In this document: in pieces, positions 22,846 to 37,800 of the stretch
Numbering within the stretch: the stretch's first letter is position 1
How the letters are laid out: each line of letters begins with the position of its first letter
Assembly (NCBI RefSeq): GCF_020740795.1
Contig: NC_067299.1
Coordinates: forward strand, 7,982,001 to 8,046,000
Length of the DNA stretch: 64,000 bases
Reading direction: 5' to 3'
From: Apus apus
Lineage: Eukaryota > Chordata > Aves > Apodiformes > Apodidae
Notes under the pieces: generated by a model
The model's database searches: none
Told to the model about the DNA's origin: nothing
The model's input: the letters and a program-made list of their open reading frames with translations, nothing else
Made by a program: the position numbers and the translations under genes

Positions 22846-25800
22846 CTGGTGGTAGAAAAGGGGAGGGAGAAAAAGTCACTTCATAGTGAAACATCAGGGT
22901 TTATCCTCTTTGATACTCTTTATGCATGAGAGCTTCACTAAAAAGGTACAGTAGCAACTGAAATGCTACAGTTTTTCTGATATCTTTTGACATCTCATGT
23001 AGTAGCTGAATAGTAACACTAAAAATGGGTGGTGCACCAGCCAGCTGGTGCTACTGCAGCTCCTCTGCAACCCTGGGCCAAGAGAAACATCTTTGCTGTT
23101 AACACCCATCTAACACAGCATCTTTTGTAGAAGTGCAGACTAGTTAAGAAAAGGTAACTCACATCTAAACAAGAGCCACTCATTCAGCATCTTCAGTCAT
23201 TTCCACCTTCCCAACAGCTCTCCTAACCTAAGCTGGCAGGGGCTGCCCCAAAGCTGTCCCCTGTTTCAGAACAGGTCAGCCCCACTTCTCAAAGCAGGCA
23301 TCTAAATTCTGTTTCACTAGTGGAACTGTGACATGATTTCTCATTTCTAACAGATCAGAATATTAAGTGCACAAGCTGCTGAGGATGAGATTTCAGTCAG
23401 ACCACCAGTTACTGACCTAACAACTATGACTGGGTGGAATGTTTCAGCTGGATTACTGGTTATACATCTAGGGTACTATGGAGGTTTCCTCAACCACCAG
23501 AGGGAACAAGCCTAGCTACATTTGGAAGAGAAACCCATTTCCTAGGAAGCACAGCAAGAGGTGTCACATTACCAGTGATGCTTTCTTGTCGTGACTCCAA
23601 ATTTGGCAGTGCATTCATAGCAGTTGGAGCCATCACACCAGGGAGGTTCTTTTGTCAGCATATCTGTTAGAGGCAAAAATGTCAAGGCAAAATGGGCTCA
23701 GGCATCTCTGGAGTGCAAGGTAACATTAAAGAGGGTTTTTCAAGTTTCAGGTTGCATCCAGTATTTATCTACTCCTGCTGTAGTTGTGGTCTGGTGTATA
23801 GACAGTGCACAGTTGCTTTCATCAACATCACATCCACAGCAACTACACAGCACAAGTTAAAAAGCAGTATCCAGGTTTTAAGCTGCATTAGCCTATGACA
23901 CCAGCCATGATTCCCCATGTTTGTCCTTCCAGAAAAAGTAATATCGAAGTCTGACAGGTCTGCACTGGGAAGCTTTTCAGTTGATCATGAGAAAAATGAC
24001 TGTTTCTATCCCAAGCTTAAAGTAATAGACTATTCAGAAGTTCAGCCGCTCTGAAATTACTGAGACATGTCCAGAGTTCTTTCCTGCACCAAGATATCAT
24101 AGAATCACAGAACAGTTTCAGTTGGAAGGGACCTCATGGATCATCTAGATCCAACCCCCCTGCATGGGCAGGGACACCTCCCACCAGCCCAGGCTGCTCC
24201 AAGCCCCATCCAACCTGCCCTTCAACACTGTCAGAGATGGGGCAGCCACAGCTTCCCTGGGCAAGCTGTCCCAGTGTCTCACCACCCTCACAGTGAAGAA
24301 CTTCTTCCTGATGTCTCACCTAAATCTCCCCTCTTCCAGTTTTAATCTGCTCCCCTTGTCCTCTCACTCCATACCCATGTCAAAAGTCCCTCTCCAGCTT
24401 TCCTGGAGCCCCTTCAGGCACTGGAAGGCTGAAGCAGATCTCAGAAGCATAAACTATAACCCACTTTCTAACTGTAGCAGGTAGTACTTACCCAGCAGTC
24501 TGAAGAGAAGCTGTTTTGTAGCAACTTGGTAGTTGAAGATATTGACTCCTTGGTTGTTGTTAACCCCCAGGCGAGCTCCAGCTCTCACTATTGCACGACA
24601 CAAATTTGCATTTCCCTTCATGTAAGCCAACAGGAGCACTGAAAAATAAAAGCCAGCCACTTCCCTGCTAACAGAGTGACAGTGCTGCACTCAGTCCAGA
24701 GTAGGATCTGAGCTCTTTTCAGTTTCTGTGTAATGTTTGAATCTTACTGTACTTAACATACTACTATTATTTCAGCTTTAAAAGTGACACACCGTTAACA
24801 TGACTTGAGTGACTTTTAAGTTGAACAGCTGTTGAATCTCACCTGTGTTTCCTTCAGCATCAGGTTTGTCCAGAGGGTACTCTGGCATACACTCCAAGAA
24901 GAGGTCACAGATGGCTGCTGCATTATCTTTCCCGTACTGTCCCAAAATATGCATTGGTGACTGGCCTCTGGGGAAAAGAGTTTGCCATTCTGATCAAAGC
25001 CTGCTTGCTATTAGTTACTCATCCAACTCTCCTGGTTTTTCAGTTAGGCATAGCATTGTTTAAGTCTGAACCAAAGTAACTCAGTACATCAGACATAACT
25101 ATCTACATCTTCCTTTTCTTTGTATACATCATGTCACACACTTTAGACACAGCATGCTCTGCACACTTCACTCTAACTTCAGTGTAGAAACACTAGAATC
25201 CAAGCCAAATCTCTGGGGATTTTTTAAATCTAGTCATACCAGCACATATTTTAAAATAAACTGTGGTTCTTTTAGTCTGTTAAGACTATACTAATTACCT
25301 AATATTAAAGGCTTCTGCATCTACATTGCACTCTGTGAGGAGGACCCGGATATTGTTTAGACGGCCATGCATCACTGCCAGATGAAGAGCTGAAAAGCAG
25401 AAGAGAACCTTCAAGAACCTGAAGTAGTTAATGGCAGCAGAAATTACAGCCTGACAACATTAAGTCCTCCCCTTCCACTTCCCCACCTTCCCTCTCCAAA
25501 ACTCCTTCCACCAGCTTTGATTTCTTGGACTTCCCTTCTCTTTTTCACCTTTGAAGAGCAAGCCCGTTCAGTGGGCTCTCTCTACCTCTAGGAGATATTA
25601 CTATGCACAGACCTACTGAAGTGTTGCCATCTACTTTTAAGCCTTCAGAAGTTTACCATTATTTCCATTTTCATCTACTGCTGCAAAGTCTACTCCATTC
25701 TCCAGAAGGACTGAACAAATGGTGGGCAGATCTTGCTGGGCTGCTAAGTGAAGAGCAGTCTGACGATGCTTGGTCAGTTCATTCACCTGGGCACCTGCAA

Positions 25801-28800
25801 GCAGCTGTCAAGAAGGAACATGTGCAAAGATGTTTTTAGGGATATTAGCCAACAGCTTAATGTCTCTCAATGAGGCACATAAGGCTCCACTGCACAGAGA
25901 TACTTCTAGGCCTCCAGCACATAGAAAATGCTGTCATTACTGGGCTGCTGCAACGTGGAAGTGCAAGGAAAGGTTCAGTTGGAAGGGACCTTATGGATCG
26001 TCTAGATCATTCCCCTGCGTAGGCAGGGACACCCACCAGCCCAGGCTGCTCCAAGCCCCATCCAACCTGCCCTTCAACACTGCCAGTGATGGGGCAGCCA
26101 CAGCTTCCCTGGGCAAGCTGTTCCAGGGTCTCACCACCCTCACAGGGAAGATTTTCCTCCTCACGTCTCACCTCAATCTAGTGCACATCACGTGAAGGTT
26201 ATTGATGCAGCTCAGCTAACAGGACAACCTGAGGGAACCTGATGCAAATCTGAGCTCTGTTTCAGAAAAAAGCAGTGGCACCTTCAGCTGACCTCTCCAG
26301 CAACGTGCCTTAAGGCAGAAGGTGCATTTTTAAGTAGCAGAAAAACGCCTCTTGGCTACTGACCAGGTTGCGCACGATGATCTCGGAGCCAGCCTGCACT
26401 GCCAGGTGCAGAGGGGTCAGCTTGGAGGCGTCCTGCACCCGGGAGTTCACGTTGGCCTGCACACTGATCAGGAACAGCACACTCTCAATGTCTGAGTTCT
26501 GAACAGCTACATGGAGGAAATTCCGACCTTTGTTATCAACCTGTGGCAGAAAGGGCATGTGAAATGAAAGGGATTATTTCTGTAGAACAGCCAGTTCTCA
26601 GGGAAGGACATTTTTTTCAGCAAGAGCTACTTGCTCCCTCTACCTGAAGTGAGCTTTAGAGTCTTGTTCCTTTCACTGCTTGACATTAGAGACTTCCTTG
26701 ATAGATGTGACCGTTAAATAAACCAAACTGAGAAATTATCAGCTGCAACAGCTCACTCTAGTCTGCTCCAGAGCACTTTATTTCTACTTTATAACCTTGT
26801 CATTTCATGACTACACACTGGAGAGTATTATGACAGACAAAAGGTTAACAGCTGTTGTAGGAAGTACTGAGCAGCAGTTCATGAAAAACTCAGCTAAAGG
26901 AAAAAATCTTGAGTCAATCTTGTAGTTAACACCAGAGAAGGAAGCAACAAGCAATCCTGCCATAGTGATGCACAGTGTATTCATTTTTTGTCTCAATACC
27001 AAGTTTTGTTCATCTTTGCCTTGGAGCTGATGTTAATGTATATTTGGAACTGACTGTATTTGTAACTACCTTTTAGAAACATTGCAAGAGCTCACCAAGT
27101 ACTCTCATACTTTACTAATTGTTAAAGCTTACATAGACTAGGAACAAACTCCTGATCAGCTGCATGAAGCATCACACGAGAAGCCTGAAGATACAGTTGG
27201 AGGTTTTATAGTTCCAGCAGTGCAGCCTAAAATCCATTATTCAGTTACTTTAGGTCAGGGTTTCTATTTTGGGCAGCTTTAGGAAAGCTAGGTAATAAGA
27301 TTAGTTTGGTAATAATCCAGCACAAGACAAAAGTTAGAACTTTCTCCTTATATACACCTATGCCTGTCCCTCAATTTAGTACTGACAAGATAAGATTTGA
27401 TGAGACACTAACCCTTGATGTTCTTCCTCACACATAGCATGTCCAAACCTACAGTTTCCTAAGAAATCCTGCTACAGAAAACTGACATCTTGCAAACCTC
27501 ACTGCATGTAAAGCCATAAAGGGATAAAGCAGAATTTACTTGTGGAACACATGTTATCGTGGGCTAGTGCAGTAAGACAACCAGCATGTTTTGAATGTTC
27601 CCAGCTTACCTGCTCAGCAGCTCCTGGCTCCCTCTTCAGAATTGCCTCAGCTGCTTTGTTGTTTTTGTATGTCATGGCACAAGCAAAGGGAGTCATTCCT
27701 TGCCTGTCACGTACATTAAGCTTAATATCTGGATGTGAAATCATCAGCTGGATGATAACATTATGCTGGTTGCTAATGGCAACATGGATTGGAGTTCTTC
27801 CTTCTGCATCCTAGAAGGAAACCAGGAAGTTTGTTATATCAAGATTCACTAAAACACAAATCCTTCCTTAACTCTGAAAAGAAGACAAAGCTGTTTAGTT
27901 TAGTTCTAAGGATTAAAACTGGAGGAGGGGAGATTTAGGTGATACATTAGGAAGAAATACTTCAGTGTGAGGGTGGTGAGACCCTGGAATAGTGTCCCAT
28001 CTGGGGACACTGGAACACCTCCCATCCCTGGAAGTGTTGAAGGGCAGGCTGGATGGGGCTTGGAGCAACCTGGGCTGGTGGGAGGTGTCCCTGCCCATGC
28101 AGGGGGGTTGGATCTAGATGATCTTGAAGGTCCCTTCCAAACCAAATCATTCTATGATTTTATGATAATGATTAATTACAGCAGAATACAGCTCTGCTCC
28201 TGCCTTTATTTCACACTAGGGACAGGAGAGTTGAACTGCAATCATTACATCAGAAAAACAGCACTTAAAGAAGTTTTCTGTATTATTATTTTCCTTCAGT
28301 ATAGCTGCCTCAATTAACCCATCTACCTGAATTAACCCATCAAACAGACAGATAACCACTAGATCTGGCAAGAAGGGACAGGAAAGAAAGCAGAACTGCA
28401 GAACTGCAGCCACGCATCACACCAGCTCAGCCACAACACAAGGATGTTCTTTTTCCTATCAAGCAAAATACACAACTGAGCAGGAAGTTGGTTTTCACTA
28501 CATTAGAGGCAAAGAATCAACTTCAAAGAAACTGTGCACAGTTTCTCTACATACCTGAGCATTGACATTGGCACCAAACTCCAAAAGGCACTGGACCACC
28601 TCTTCTAGTCCCCAGCAGGCTGCCAAGTGTAGGGGTGTCTGTCCATCATGAGCTTCCTCTTCCCCTTCTCCATTTGGGCCTGGCTTTCTGGGGCTATTCA
28701 CATCACAGCCACTAAAACACATACAATACAGTCATTTTACTACATTCAATGCAGATTTAAACAGTTCCAAACAAGGGTCAGAAAAAGTTTACAAGAGCTG

Positions 28801-31800
28801 ATCAGGCAACTGCTGACACGTGCTACATACACACAAGTTCCTGGTTTGATTCTTGTCATCAAGAACATGATGCTAATACAGGTAACAGAATGTTCAAGAT
28901 TAGACTTCCAGAAGTGTCACCAAAAGTCTAAGGAAGCACATGCCTGTTATGGGCTCAAAATAGCATCCAATTAATTTATGCCAGGAAAATATATACAAAT
29001 ACATGGGGAGGTTTGTATTTTAGGGGTCTGACCTGCGAATCAGGAAGCAGGCTATTTGCTCACTGTTTTCATCAATAGCTCTGTGAAGAAGAGTCTGCAA
29101 ACAGCCACTTGGGCCTGACCCCCAGCAGGTGGAATCACAGCCATGCCTAACCTGGAAGGAGAAGCACAATCAGGCAGGGAAATTTTTTTTTTTGTTACAT
29201 CTCTAGAAGGCTCTTACTACTTTATATAGTCCTTGACTAATGCTGCTGTAACATTATCCTTTAGAGGGAGAATGTGAGATGCCTTATCTAGCCTCTCAGA
29301 AGTCAGGAGGCTATTTTACTGTCTTCCATAAAATATTTTATTGGTCTACTATGTAATACTTAATTAGGTAGTGTTCACTAACAATGCAGGTATTCACCCA
29401 TGTACTCTTAAATAAACAGGTCTTTTGGGTAATAAATATTTGGGTAATAAACAGTTTGGGTAACAGGGTAACAGTGCTCACTTCCAGCAATGACAAGCAC
29501 TTAAAGTATCTCAAGCAGCACCAACAGACATTGTCTTGGAGGTCTGGTCCCTTTATTTGCTTTTCTCTATATTCAGCTAAACAGGGGTAGTTTTTTTTCA
29601 GGAATTGAATTTCTAATATTTACCTAAGTAAGTAGTTCTGTAGCAAATTATGATGTGGCACTTAAATCAAACTTTTTCCACTCCCCATTACAAGGTTTAT
29701 ATATGAGTAGCTACAGTGTTTTCTCCACAAATATTTTCATCCAACACCAGCACAAATGGTCAAGTACAGTCACAGGATGTATTCCTCAGGTCACCAGCAC
29801 AGCTTTTAAATAGTTGTCTCCAGCAGACAATAACTGAATGTTGGAGACAAAGCTTTCAAGTAACTTCCTTTTGAGGGAGACACAGGAGGCCTATTTGCAC
29901 CTCCTAAGCAGTCTCCAGCTGAATCAACTATGCCTGAAATTAAATAGTCTTTAAAGTAAATATAAAGCTTTAAAAGCCTTCTTGATGGAAGTTTAGAAGG
30001 CAATAGAAAGCAACACATGCTCTAAGCATATATATGGGTGCTCAGTTTTATTCAGGAAGCTGATCCTTCACACAAGTCTGGTATGCTACAGACTGATGTT
30101 TTTAGTAGATCAGTCTAAACCTTCCTCTTTCCAGAATCAGGAATCCAGACAGCATATTCCACATTTTTATTACTGTGCTGAAAGATATTTGGCTATGCAG
30201 ACTATAGTGTTTATAAAATATTTCCCAAGAAAAAGGAAATTCTGGTCAAGAAAAATCTCCAGAAGTTAGACAGTGGTACAGGACTACTGCTGTTCTCATT
30301 ATTCACTTTGCTTTTGCTCATGAGCCCTTGTTTCTAGCAAGATGCACAAAAGTGAGACTAAATGAAGGCAACTGACAGTCTTACCAGAGTTGATGCGATA
30401 TCTTCCAGGTTGTTCTCCAAGGCAAGCCATAAAGGAGGATTTCCTTTCTCATCTGGCACAGACATGTCTGCTCCCCTGGTACAGATGGCATCGACCACAA
30501 GAGGGAGCTGGTTTTTTATAGCTAGTTGTAGGGCAGTCTCTCCATCCTGTGTCCTGTAACGGGTACAGTTTGAAGTGTGTCACTGCTGCATTATAAAGTT
30601 AGGCCTCGAGTTACAGATGAACAGATGCCAACATTTATCTCCTCACGTGTGTAGTTTTGCTGTGATAAGAACATCTCTACAGCCAAGCAAATGCATCATG
30701 GTAGCTTTTCATCACAGCTAGGTAGCTCACCTTTCTCTCCTTCCACCTTTAGTAGCAAGCGATTGATTTCTTAAGTTTGATAAACATGTTAGTGTTCATA
30801 ACTCAGAGACACTAATTTCCTTATGTACAGCCACTGTTTGAACAGTGTTCCTTCAGAGCAAGCCTACAGCCACAGAAGTGATCAGTTTTCTCTGCACTGT
30901 GGTAACACTTCAAGCAACAGTCAGAAATGCCAACTGACTGTTCAAAAGCTGAAGCTAGAACAGCAGTATTAGCCAGTCTGTACCCAGGACATTCATTACA
31001 GTACAGCTCACCAAGCTGCAAAGACAGCCTGTCAGACATGTAAGCAGAGAAATGGGTTTGTTCAATCTAATCTGAACTCATCTGGGAGATGCTCAGGAGG
31101 TAAGTTCTATCAGAATCTTTTAGCTGGAGCTACATCTAGTTAGTTTACATGGTAGAAAACATGCAGCTCCAATGAGCTGGCAACAGATGAGACTACAGAA
31201 GTTCAGTACCATGTCTCTAGGACCTAAGAGTCTGTTACAGTGAATTCTGTTCTACCTAGAATTAAGGGGTATCCTCCCCTCTGTAGCCTTAAGAGGGGGT
31301 ACTGACCATGCAACTCTATATAGGTCCAAGTTCACATATGCAATCCCTCAGCCATAACTAATGCCATAAAAAGCACCAAAACACAATGCACAGACCATGA
31401 TTTGAAACCAACTTCAAGCCATTACATAAAAGCAGCCATCACTACCCACTCCTAAATACATAACTGATACAACACTCAACTGGATAAGATCTTACCTGAC
31501 ATTTATATCTGCCTGATGTTCCAGCAAAAAGAGGGCACTCTTGCTGTCCTGCCTTTGTATTGCCATGTGGAGCAGAGTCTGTCCATCTGACATGGTGTCA
31601 TTGATGGATGCCCCAGATCCAAGCAGCTGAGCTGCTATTGTGTGCATACCTAAAGAGTTACAAGCTCATTAGTGTTTTACCTTCAGGAAGAGACACTGAC
31701 AACTGAATGCTTGAAGCTTTATTTGTTTTCAGTAATAACTGTAGAGAAATGCACTGAATCAAGGCTAGAGGCTAACAACATTTACATACATAAGCTAAAC

Positions 31801-34800
31801 CAACTCAGGACTCCACCCAGCTTGAATATTCCTTTACAGACTTATGGAATATTGATTACTTTTGGTATGCTTAAAGACACAAGATATGGTCTGGTATACA
31901 GCAGAGCTTCCCCATTAGTTCTGTCAACCTATAAATGGAGTCCTCTTTAATCACACCTAGCTTAAGCCTTCACATCACTTTAGACTCTGTCCAACAAACA
32001 TTTTAACTTTGGCATTACATTAATAAGCTATGACCTGCTTAGCTTAGTTCTCCCTCCTTTATCTCAGAAGCAGATATGGGCAATGGTAGAGAGAAAGCTA
32101 CAATTTGGTTTCCTTTCACTGGAAAGGAAGGAGAGTAAAGATGTCTTTTAGATATGGGTAACATCTAGCACTCCTGTACAGTGCAACATCACCAAGCATT
32201 CTGCCTCATCCCTCAAGGCCAGAGTATGAGCAGTCACCCTTGTACAGCTGCTGCTTCCAGCACTTGAACTGATTCAGCAGTGACCACACCACCCCCTTCT
32301 TTGGTCAATGTCCCAATACTGTTGAAATGTCACTTGGTTGCAATAAAATATATCTAGTTTTCCTCAATTTATTCCCCTTCACCCTTCAGACAAGAAAGCA
32401 TCCTCTGAATCAGTATTTGAATTTCCATTCCCCTTCCTAGCTACCTAAGCTAACTCACCCTCCTTTTGTGAAGGTCAGCATTAGGGTTATTAACCAGCAT
32501 CCAGAACAGTGTCAACCATGAAGAGACAACATGGTGATGTCTGATCTGACAACCACCAGGGAGTCACAGCAAAACAATTCCACAGAACTGCAAGTGTGGG
32601 GCAAGAGGCTCTAGGTGACCTGCTACTGAACAAAGGAAGCTGCAGGGCTAGAAATCTACCAATAAGTCAGATGTGAACATTCAGTTTTAGAAGCTGAAGA
32701 ATCATCTCTCTCCTTGACAGCTTCTCACTAGCAGCACAGGCCAGGACATGAACACACACCTGGTGTTTTGTCTTCAAAATCTTACCACATTCATAGCTTC
32801 TACATCTTTGTAAATTCTCATCTTGTTTTGAAGGCACATACCTGTCCAAAGAGCCAATCCCAGCACAGTTTGGTCTCTCGAGTCCTTTAGGCTAAAGTCA
32901 GGAATAATTTGCAAGTTGTTGGTAGCATGAAGAGCATTAGCTAGAAAAAAAACCCAAAAAGAATTAGAGCATTCTTGAGCTTGACCTGCAGTTGCACTGA
33001 AAGCTGCAGGAGTGGCAATGTCACATTTTGAAGTAGGCTGTTTCTTTAGCACACAGTTTGAAAGATCTGAGCAAGATACCTTCAGTTTCCCAAGTGTGAT
33101 GCTGTTTCATATTCAGGTTGTACTGTCACTGCTGCCTAATCTTAATACTCACTAAAAACATTCAACTTCCTAGCTAAGAGGCTTAACCTGCCCCCTTTTA
33201 ACTCCATTTCAAAACAGAGTGGCCTGTGCAAAGCTCTGAGAATGACAGGTGGAGGTTGTACTGCAGGATGGTGGCATCATCCTTCCTTCTCAGCTCCCTG
33301 GATGGAGGATCCTCTCCTCAATTCACCTACTCCCTCTAAATCCCTCCTACAGTAGGAGACAAAGTAGGCTTTGCTTCAGTTGTCTAACCCCTTCCTGCTG
33401 TTAGAAAGAAGCTGAACTAGTAGCATTTAATAATCTGTCAACTGCTAGTATTTCAGTCAAGTCTCAGCTCTGCTACAATACTGGTTCACTCTGTACAAAA
33501 TGCTCTTACTAAAGAAGAGTTGAGGGTGGCAGAAGTCTCACCACAGGAAGATGCCTTTACCCATATCAGATTCCATCATTTACCTGAACTACATGCTTTG
33601 ACAGGGAGAAAAAAGGGATCTCAGTTGCACCACTAGAATCCAACCTGGGGCTGAGTGTTCATTATCTACAGTGGAGAATTTCAAAAGATTTATGGCCAAA
33701 TTAATTTTCTAGTCTTAACAAGCCAATTATTTGAGTTTAAGACTATGTTTAGTCAGTCTTACTAATTGCTCTACATCAGTGATGGTTAAAGGAGAACATG
33801 CTTTATTAGTGGTTTGTCAAAGCACACTTTAAATGTCACCTTGACACACCAATCCACTACAGCATCAATACAGCCTGAACCACACACAAAAAAATCTTTA
33901 CCTTTTTGTTCCAGGATGACTGAAACCACATCTGGGTGATTGTGAGCAATAGCCATGTGAAGGGGAGTCTGCAGATAAACATTCTCTGCTGTTGGAGAAG
34001 AGGTATCTTTCTGACCAACCACTGCTTCTGCAGTCTGGATGTTTGGATTGGCTCCTTGCTGCAGAAGTTCTGCTGTCAGGTTTGCCAGGCCATGCCTGCA
34101 GGCTGTATGCAGTGGTGTTTCTCCCTTTGGTAAAACAAGAGTACTCAGGTTAACAGCTTGAGACATGAAACCCAGAAGAGAAGCAGCTTTTCAACTACTA
34201 TGCCCACAAGAACTGGTGTGAAGAGCTTATGTGAAAAGTAGCTGAAGCTCCTCAGCACATTCAAACTACAGCAGTTAGCCTATAAAAAGACAACAGCTTT
34301 AAAAACAGGCACTGAGGGAAAGTGTTAAAAGCACATTAACAACCTGTGATGCTGCAAGAACAGTGCCAGGAAAATGCTACAGGTGTCTGTTCACTAGTGA
34401 ATACCTGAAAACATGCAAGAGGCTCAGCAGGTGTTCCAACTTGCTTTAAGTTAAGGTTAGTAACAAGAGATCTCTGCTATCTTATTTCTGAAGAGAAATA
34501 AGGAAACCTTCAGACTACAGTCTGTATGTTTCTGCTTTTACCCATTTATTTTGGTGGTTGACTTTTGCTCCATGAGTTGCTAGGAAGAGAGAAGCTGCCT
34601 CATTTCCTGCACCAGCTGCCCTCTGAAGCAAGCAGTTTCCTAAAGGAAAACCATTGACACTGTTAAGAGTGCTTTTCCAACCACACTTTGATACCAGTAT
34701 CAGTGTGCTACCACCCTCCCCACCACCACACATTAAAATTTCAAGCCAGCAGAGGAAATCCTACCTCCCAGCTGTCCCATTGCAATACTGGACCGTCACG

Positions 34801-37800
34801 TGCACTATCATTTAGCAATTACACATTTTGAAACTGTAAAGAGGATGTTAAAACCTGGCAGGGAGTCCAGATTTTCTGTCAATTCCTGCAAGTCAAGCTC
34901 AGCTAAGGACCTGTCAGTGTTCCAGCTCTGGGTAAAGCTACTACCACCTACCATTTACTATGCAGCAAATGCTGTTTAAACCTCATTCAGCTCCTCAAAG
35001 CACAGTTAGCAATAAACAATGTACAAGCCTCCCACCTACACAGAAATACAAACCCTCTGTTTTACCTGTTACTGTGTCTGGAGCATCTGTATTGCTGCCT
35101 CGTTGGATCAACCTTGCTGCAAAACTGTTCTCATCAAATGAGGTTCCATTTACAACAGGGGCATCCTCAAAAGGGTTTACAGACTGATCAGATGACACAG
35201 TGATATACTGAACTGCAAGCCACAGAGCTGTGCTTCCCTCATGATCCTTCAGCTCCAAGTCTTGTCTAAAAATAAGAGTTAATGATCCCCAATGTATACC
35301 TTAACAAGTTTCAAGTGTCTGAACAGCTGTACTAACTCATCTGCTACCTCACTGACAACTTCTGCTTGCCAAGAAACCTACTGTAGCTCCAGTTACTTCA
35401 GAGAATTTGTGAATACTCTGAAACAAGCAAGACACCTTTCAGAGACCACCAGATTTAAGCTCATTGCTCCAAGGAGAAGCATGCCCTGGTTCACTTGGGT
35501 TCCAACTAAATCTAACAGAGACAAATCCTCCTGTATTTAAGCAAATTGTGTACAAGAACTGCCAATTCAACTACAAAGACACTGAGTCATAGGAAGTATT
35601 CTGCTTCATCACCCTAATAAGTAATTTTTATTAGTTTTAAGCAGAACCCAAGTTGAACTCAAGAACTTATTCACACATGTTAAGAGCCTTTTTACTCCTT
35701 TCAGCTCCACTACAATTACATTCTTGCTACATTATTCCACCTAGCCCTCTTTGGAAAAGACCAAGATGCAGTTTGCTTCCCCTTTACAGCATGACAAAAC
35801 CTTATTTGGCCTCTAGTGTTGTTCTGGCATCTCAAGTTATGCAAAACTTTAGACTTCTGCAAAGTTTAAAGTTTGCAAAATGACACAGGAGAGTTGTTAA
35901 GTCAGGTTTTGCATCTCCACTGTACAAGGTAGCCTTAGTGGTTTTGACATTTAAATGAGACTTACTGTTTGCACTGGAGAAGCTGACTGAACACAGGTTC
36001 ATTCCTGACCACAATTGACACATGTAGTGGTGTCCTGCAATTGGAGCAAAGTACAGTGACATTAGTAATCCCTGAGCCCTTGCAGATTTTGTCCATGATC
36101 ACCAACATGATCTACAAATATATGGGGTTAACTTTTGAGTCTCTGCTTTCAGAAGGGCACCAGTACATCTTGAGAAAAAGAGCAATCTACTCATTTAGCC
36201 ATGGCTCCAATGAATTTAGTAGCAAGCAAGTATTTAGACTACTGTGAGAGCTAACCTTCAAGATAAAAGCACAAGAGCTTGACCTATCAGAACTGAGTAG
36301 CTAATATACTCCAAGTCTTCTGTGTAACTTGATGTACTTGTTTGCCAGCCCAAACTAACCTGTCAAGCAGTTTACAGGTCCTACACTTCAGATAAACATA
36401 CTGCAGATAGTGTTTCTTTCAGATAATTTCAGTTTCACTGACAGCTTCAAAAAGAAGTACCTTCCAGGAATACTATTTGTCATCTTAGTTCACTTGTTTT
36501 ACTGTTCAGTGATTCCTTAAAGGCAGATTCATTACTTGCCATGTGCTTCAACACAAACTCATCCCAGCTTTCTGCTTTGAGTGCTACCCACAGATCTCAA
36601 ACTGAATGAATGAGTTCACCTTTCCTACTTTCAGCATCACTTGTGCTTTGCTGACAGACTTAAGCAGGTTCTTAGTGGGCTGCATCTAATCACTATAGTA
36701 GTATCTGTTAAACTGGTAGCAGACTTTACTTCACCCAGTATTTACCTTCCTTTGTTGTCTTGCATATTTGGATTGGCTCCTGCCTGTAAGAGGGACTCTG
36801 CTATCTGTGCCATCTCTGCCATGACATCTGGAGAATGCTTCTTAGGGCTGTATGATGCCACGAGGTGCAGAGGAGTCTCCTGGTCTCCCAGTGTAGCAGC
36901 ATTCACACGGGCACCATTTTTAATGAGAAAGTTTGCAGCAAATTTATCTCCTTTTGTGAAACAAAATAAGGTTATTTATGGATACACTGGAACCCTATAT
37001 AAGTATCTAGAAAACAGACAAGATTTCCCTCTACACCACACAGCCATTCCAATACAAGGATGTGCTCTTAGAATGCTTGAGCAATTCAAGAACACTTCAC
37101 AGCAAAGTCAGGATTAAAATATTTCATAACAACCCCTTGGAAAAACATTTTGCCCAGAGGTTACATGTGACAAGTTCACACACTGGTTTATTTGTTATGG
37201 TGATACGAAGTTTGCCAATTCCTCTATCAACATAAACACACTGCTGCTTGAATGCACAACTGGACAAATTGTGAGACTAAACATACAAGTAGTTTTTGAA
37301 CAAAAGGTCCTGCTTCAGGGCATCAGTCAAAAGTGTGCAGCTGAAGTTAGTTACCATCTGTTCAGTATTGCTACATAAACAAGCAATAACACAGCCTTTG
37401 CTCTTTAGGTTTAGGTGCCATTATACACAGGGTAAGGGCTCCAACAGATAGGACCCACCACACATGGCACTGCTAAGAACTCCCTTGAGAGCTGCTCAGA
37501 AGTCAGAACTTCAGCCCACTTCAGTACATGACACCTTGGACTTGAAACACCAAGATGCAGATAATGATTTCAGGATCATACTAATTCCCCTTTCTTCAAA
37601 GACTATTTTGAAGAGACACAGACACCAGTTGCTTGTCCCAAACGCAAGATTGGAGAACAAAGACAACTCTTCTCCTGTACAAGCAGTACAGATTGCTGTA
37701 TTAGCCCTGCCCACAGAAAACAACCCCCCATTTTCTGATCTCCGTATCTATCAGTCCCCCAACTCTCCAGCAATCATAAGTAGTAAGAATCACGTGGCAA

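Noticed and set aside
24136-24484. Frames of 69 and 106 codons within CR1 fragment F, and similar ones in other CR1 copies
   Set aside because: They are antisense translations of the non-coding CR1 3' end. The same peptide strings recur wherever CR1 lies antisense.
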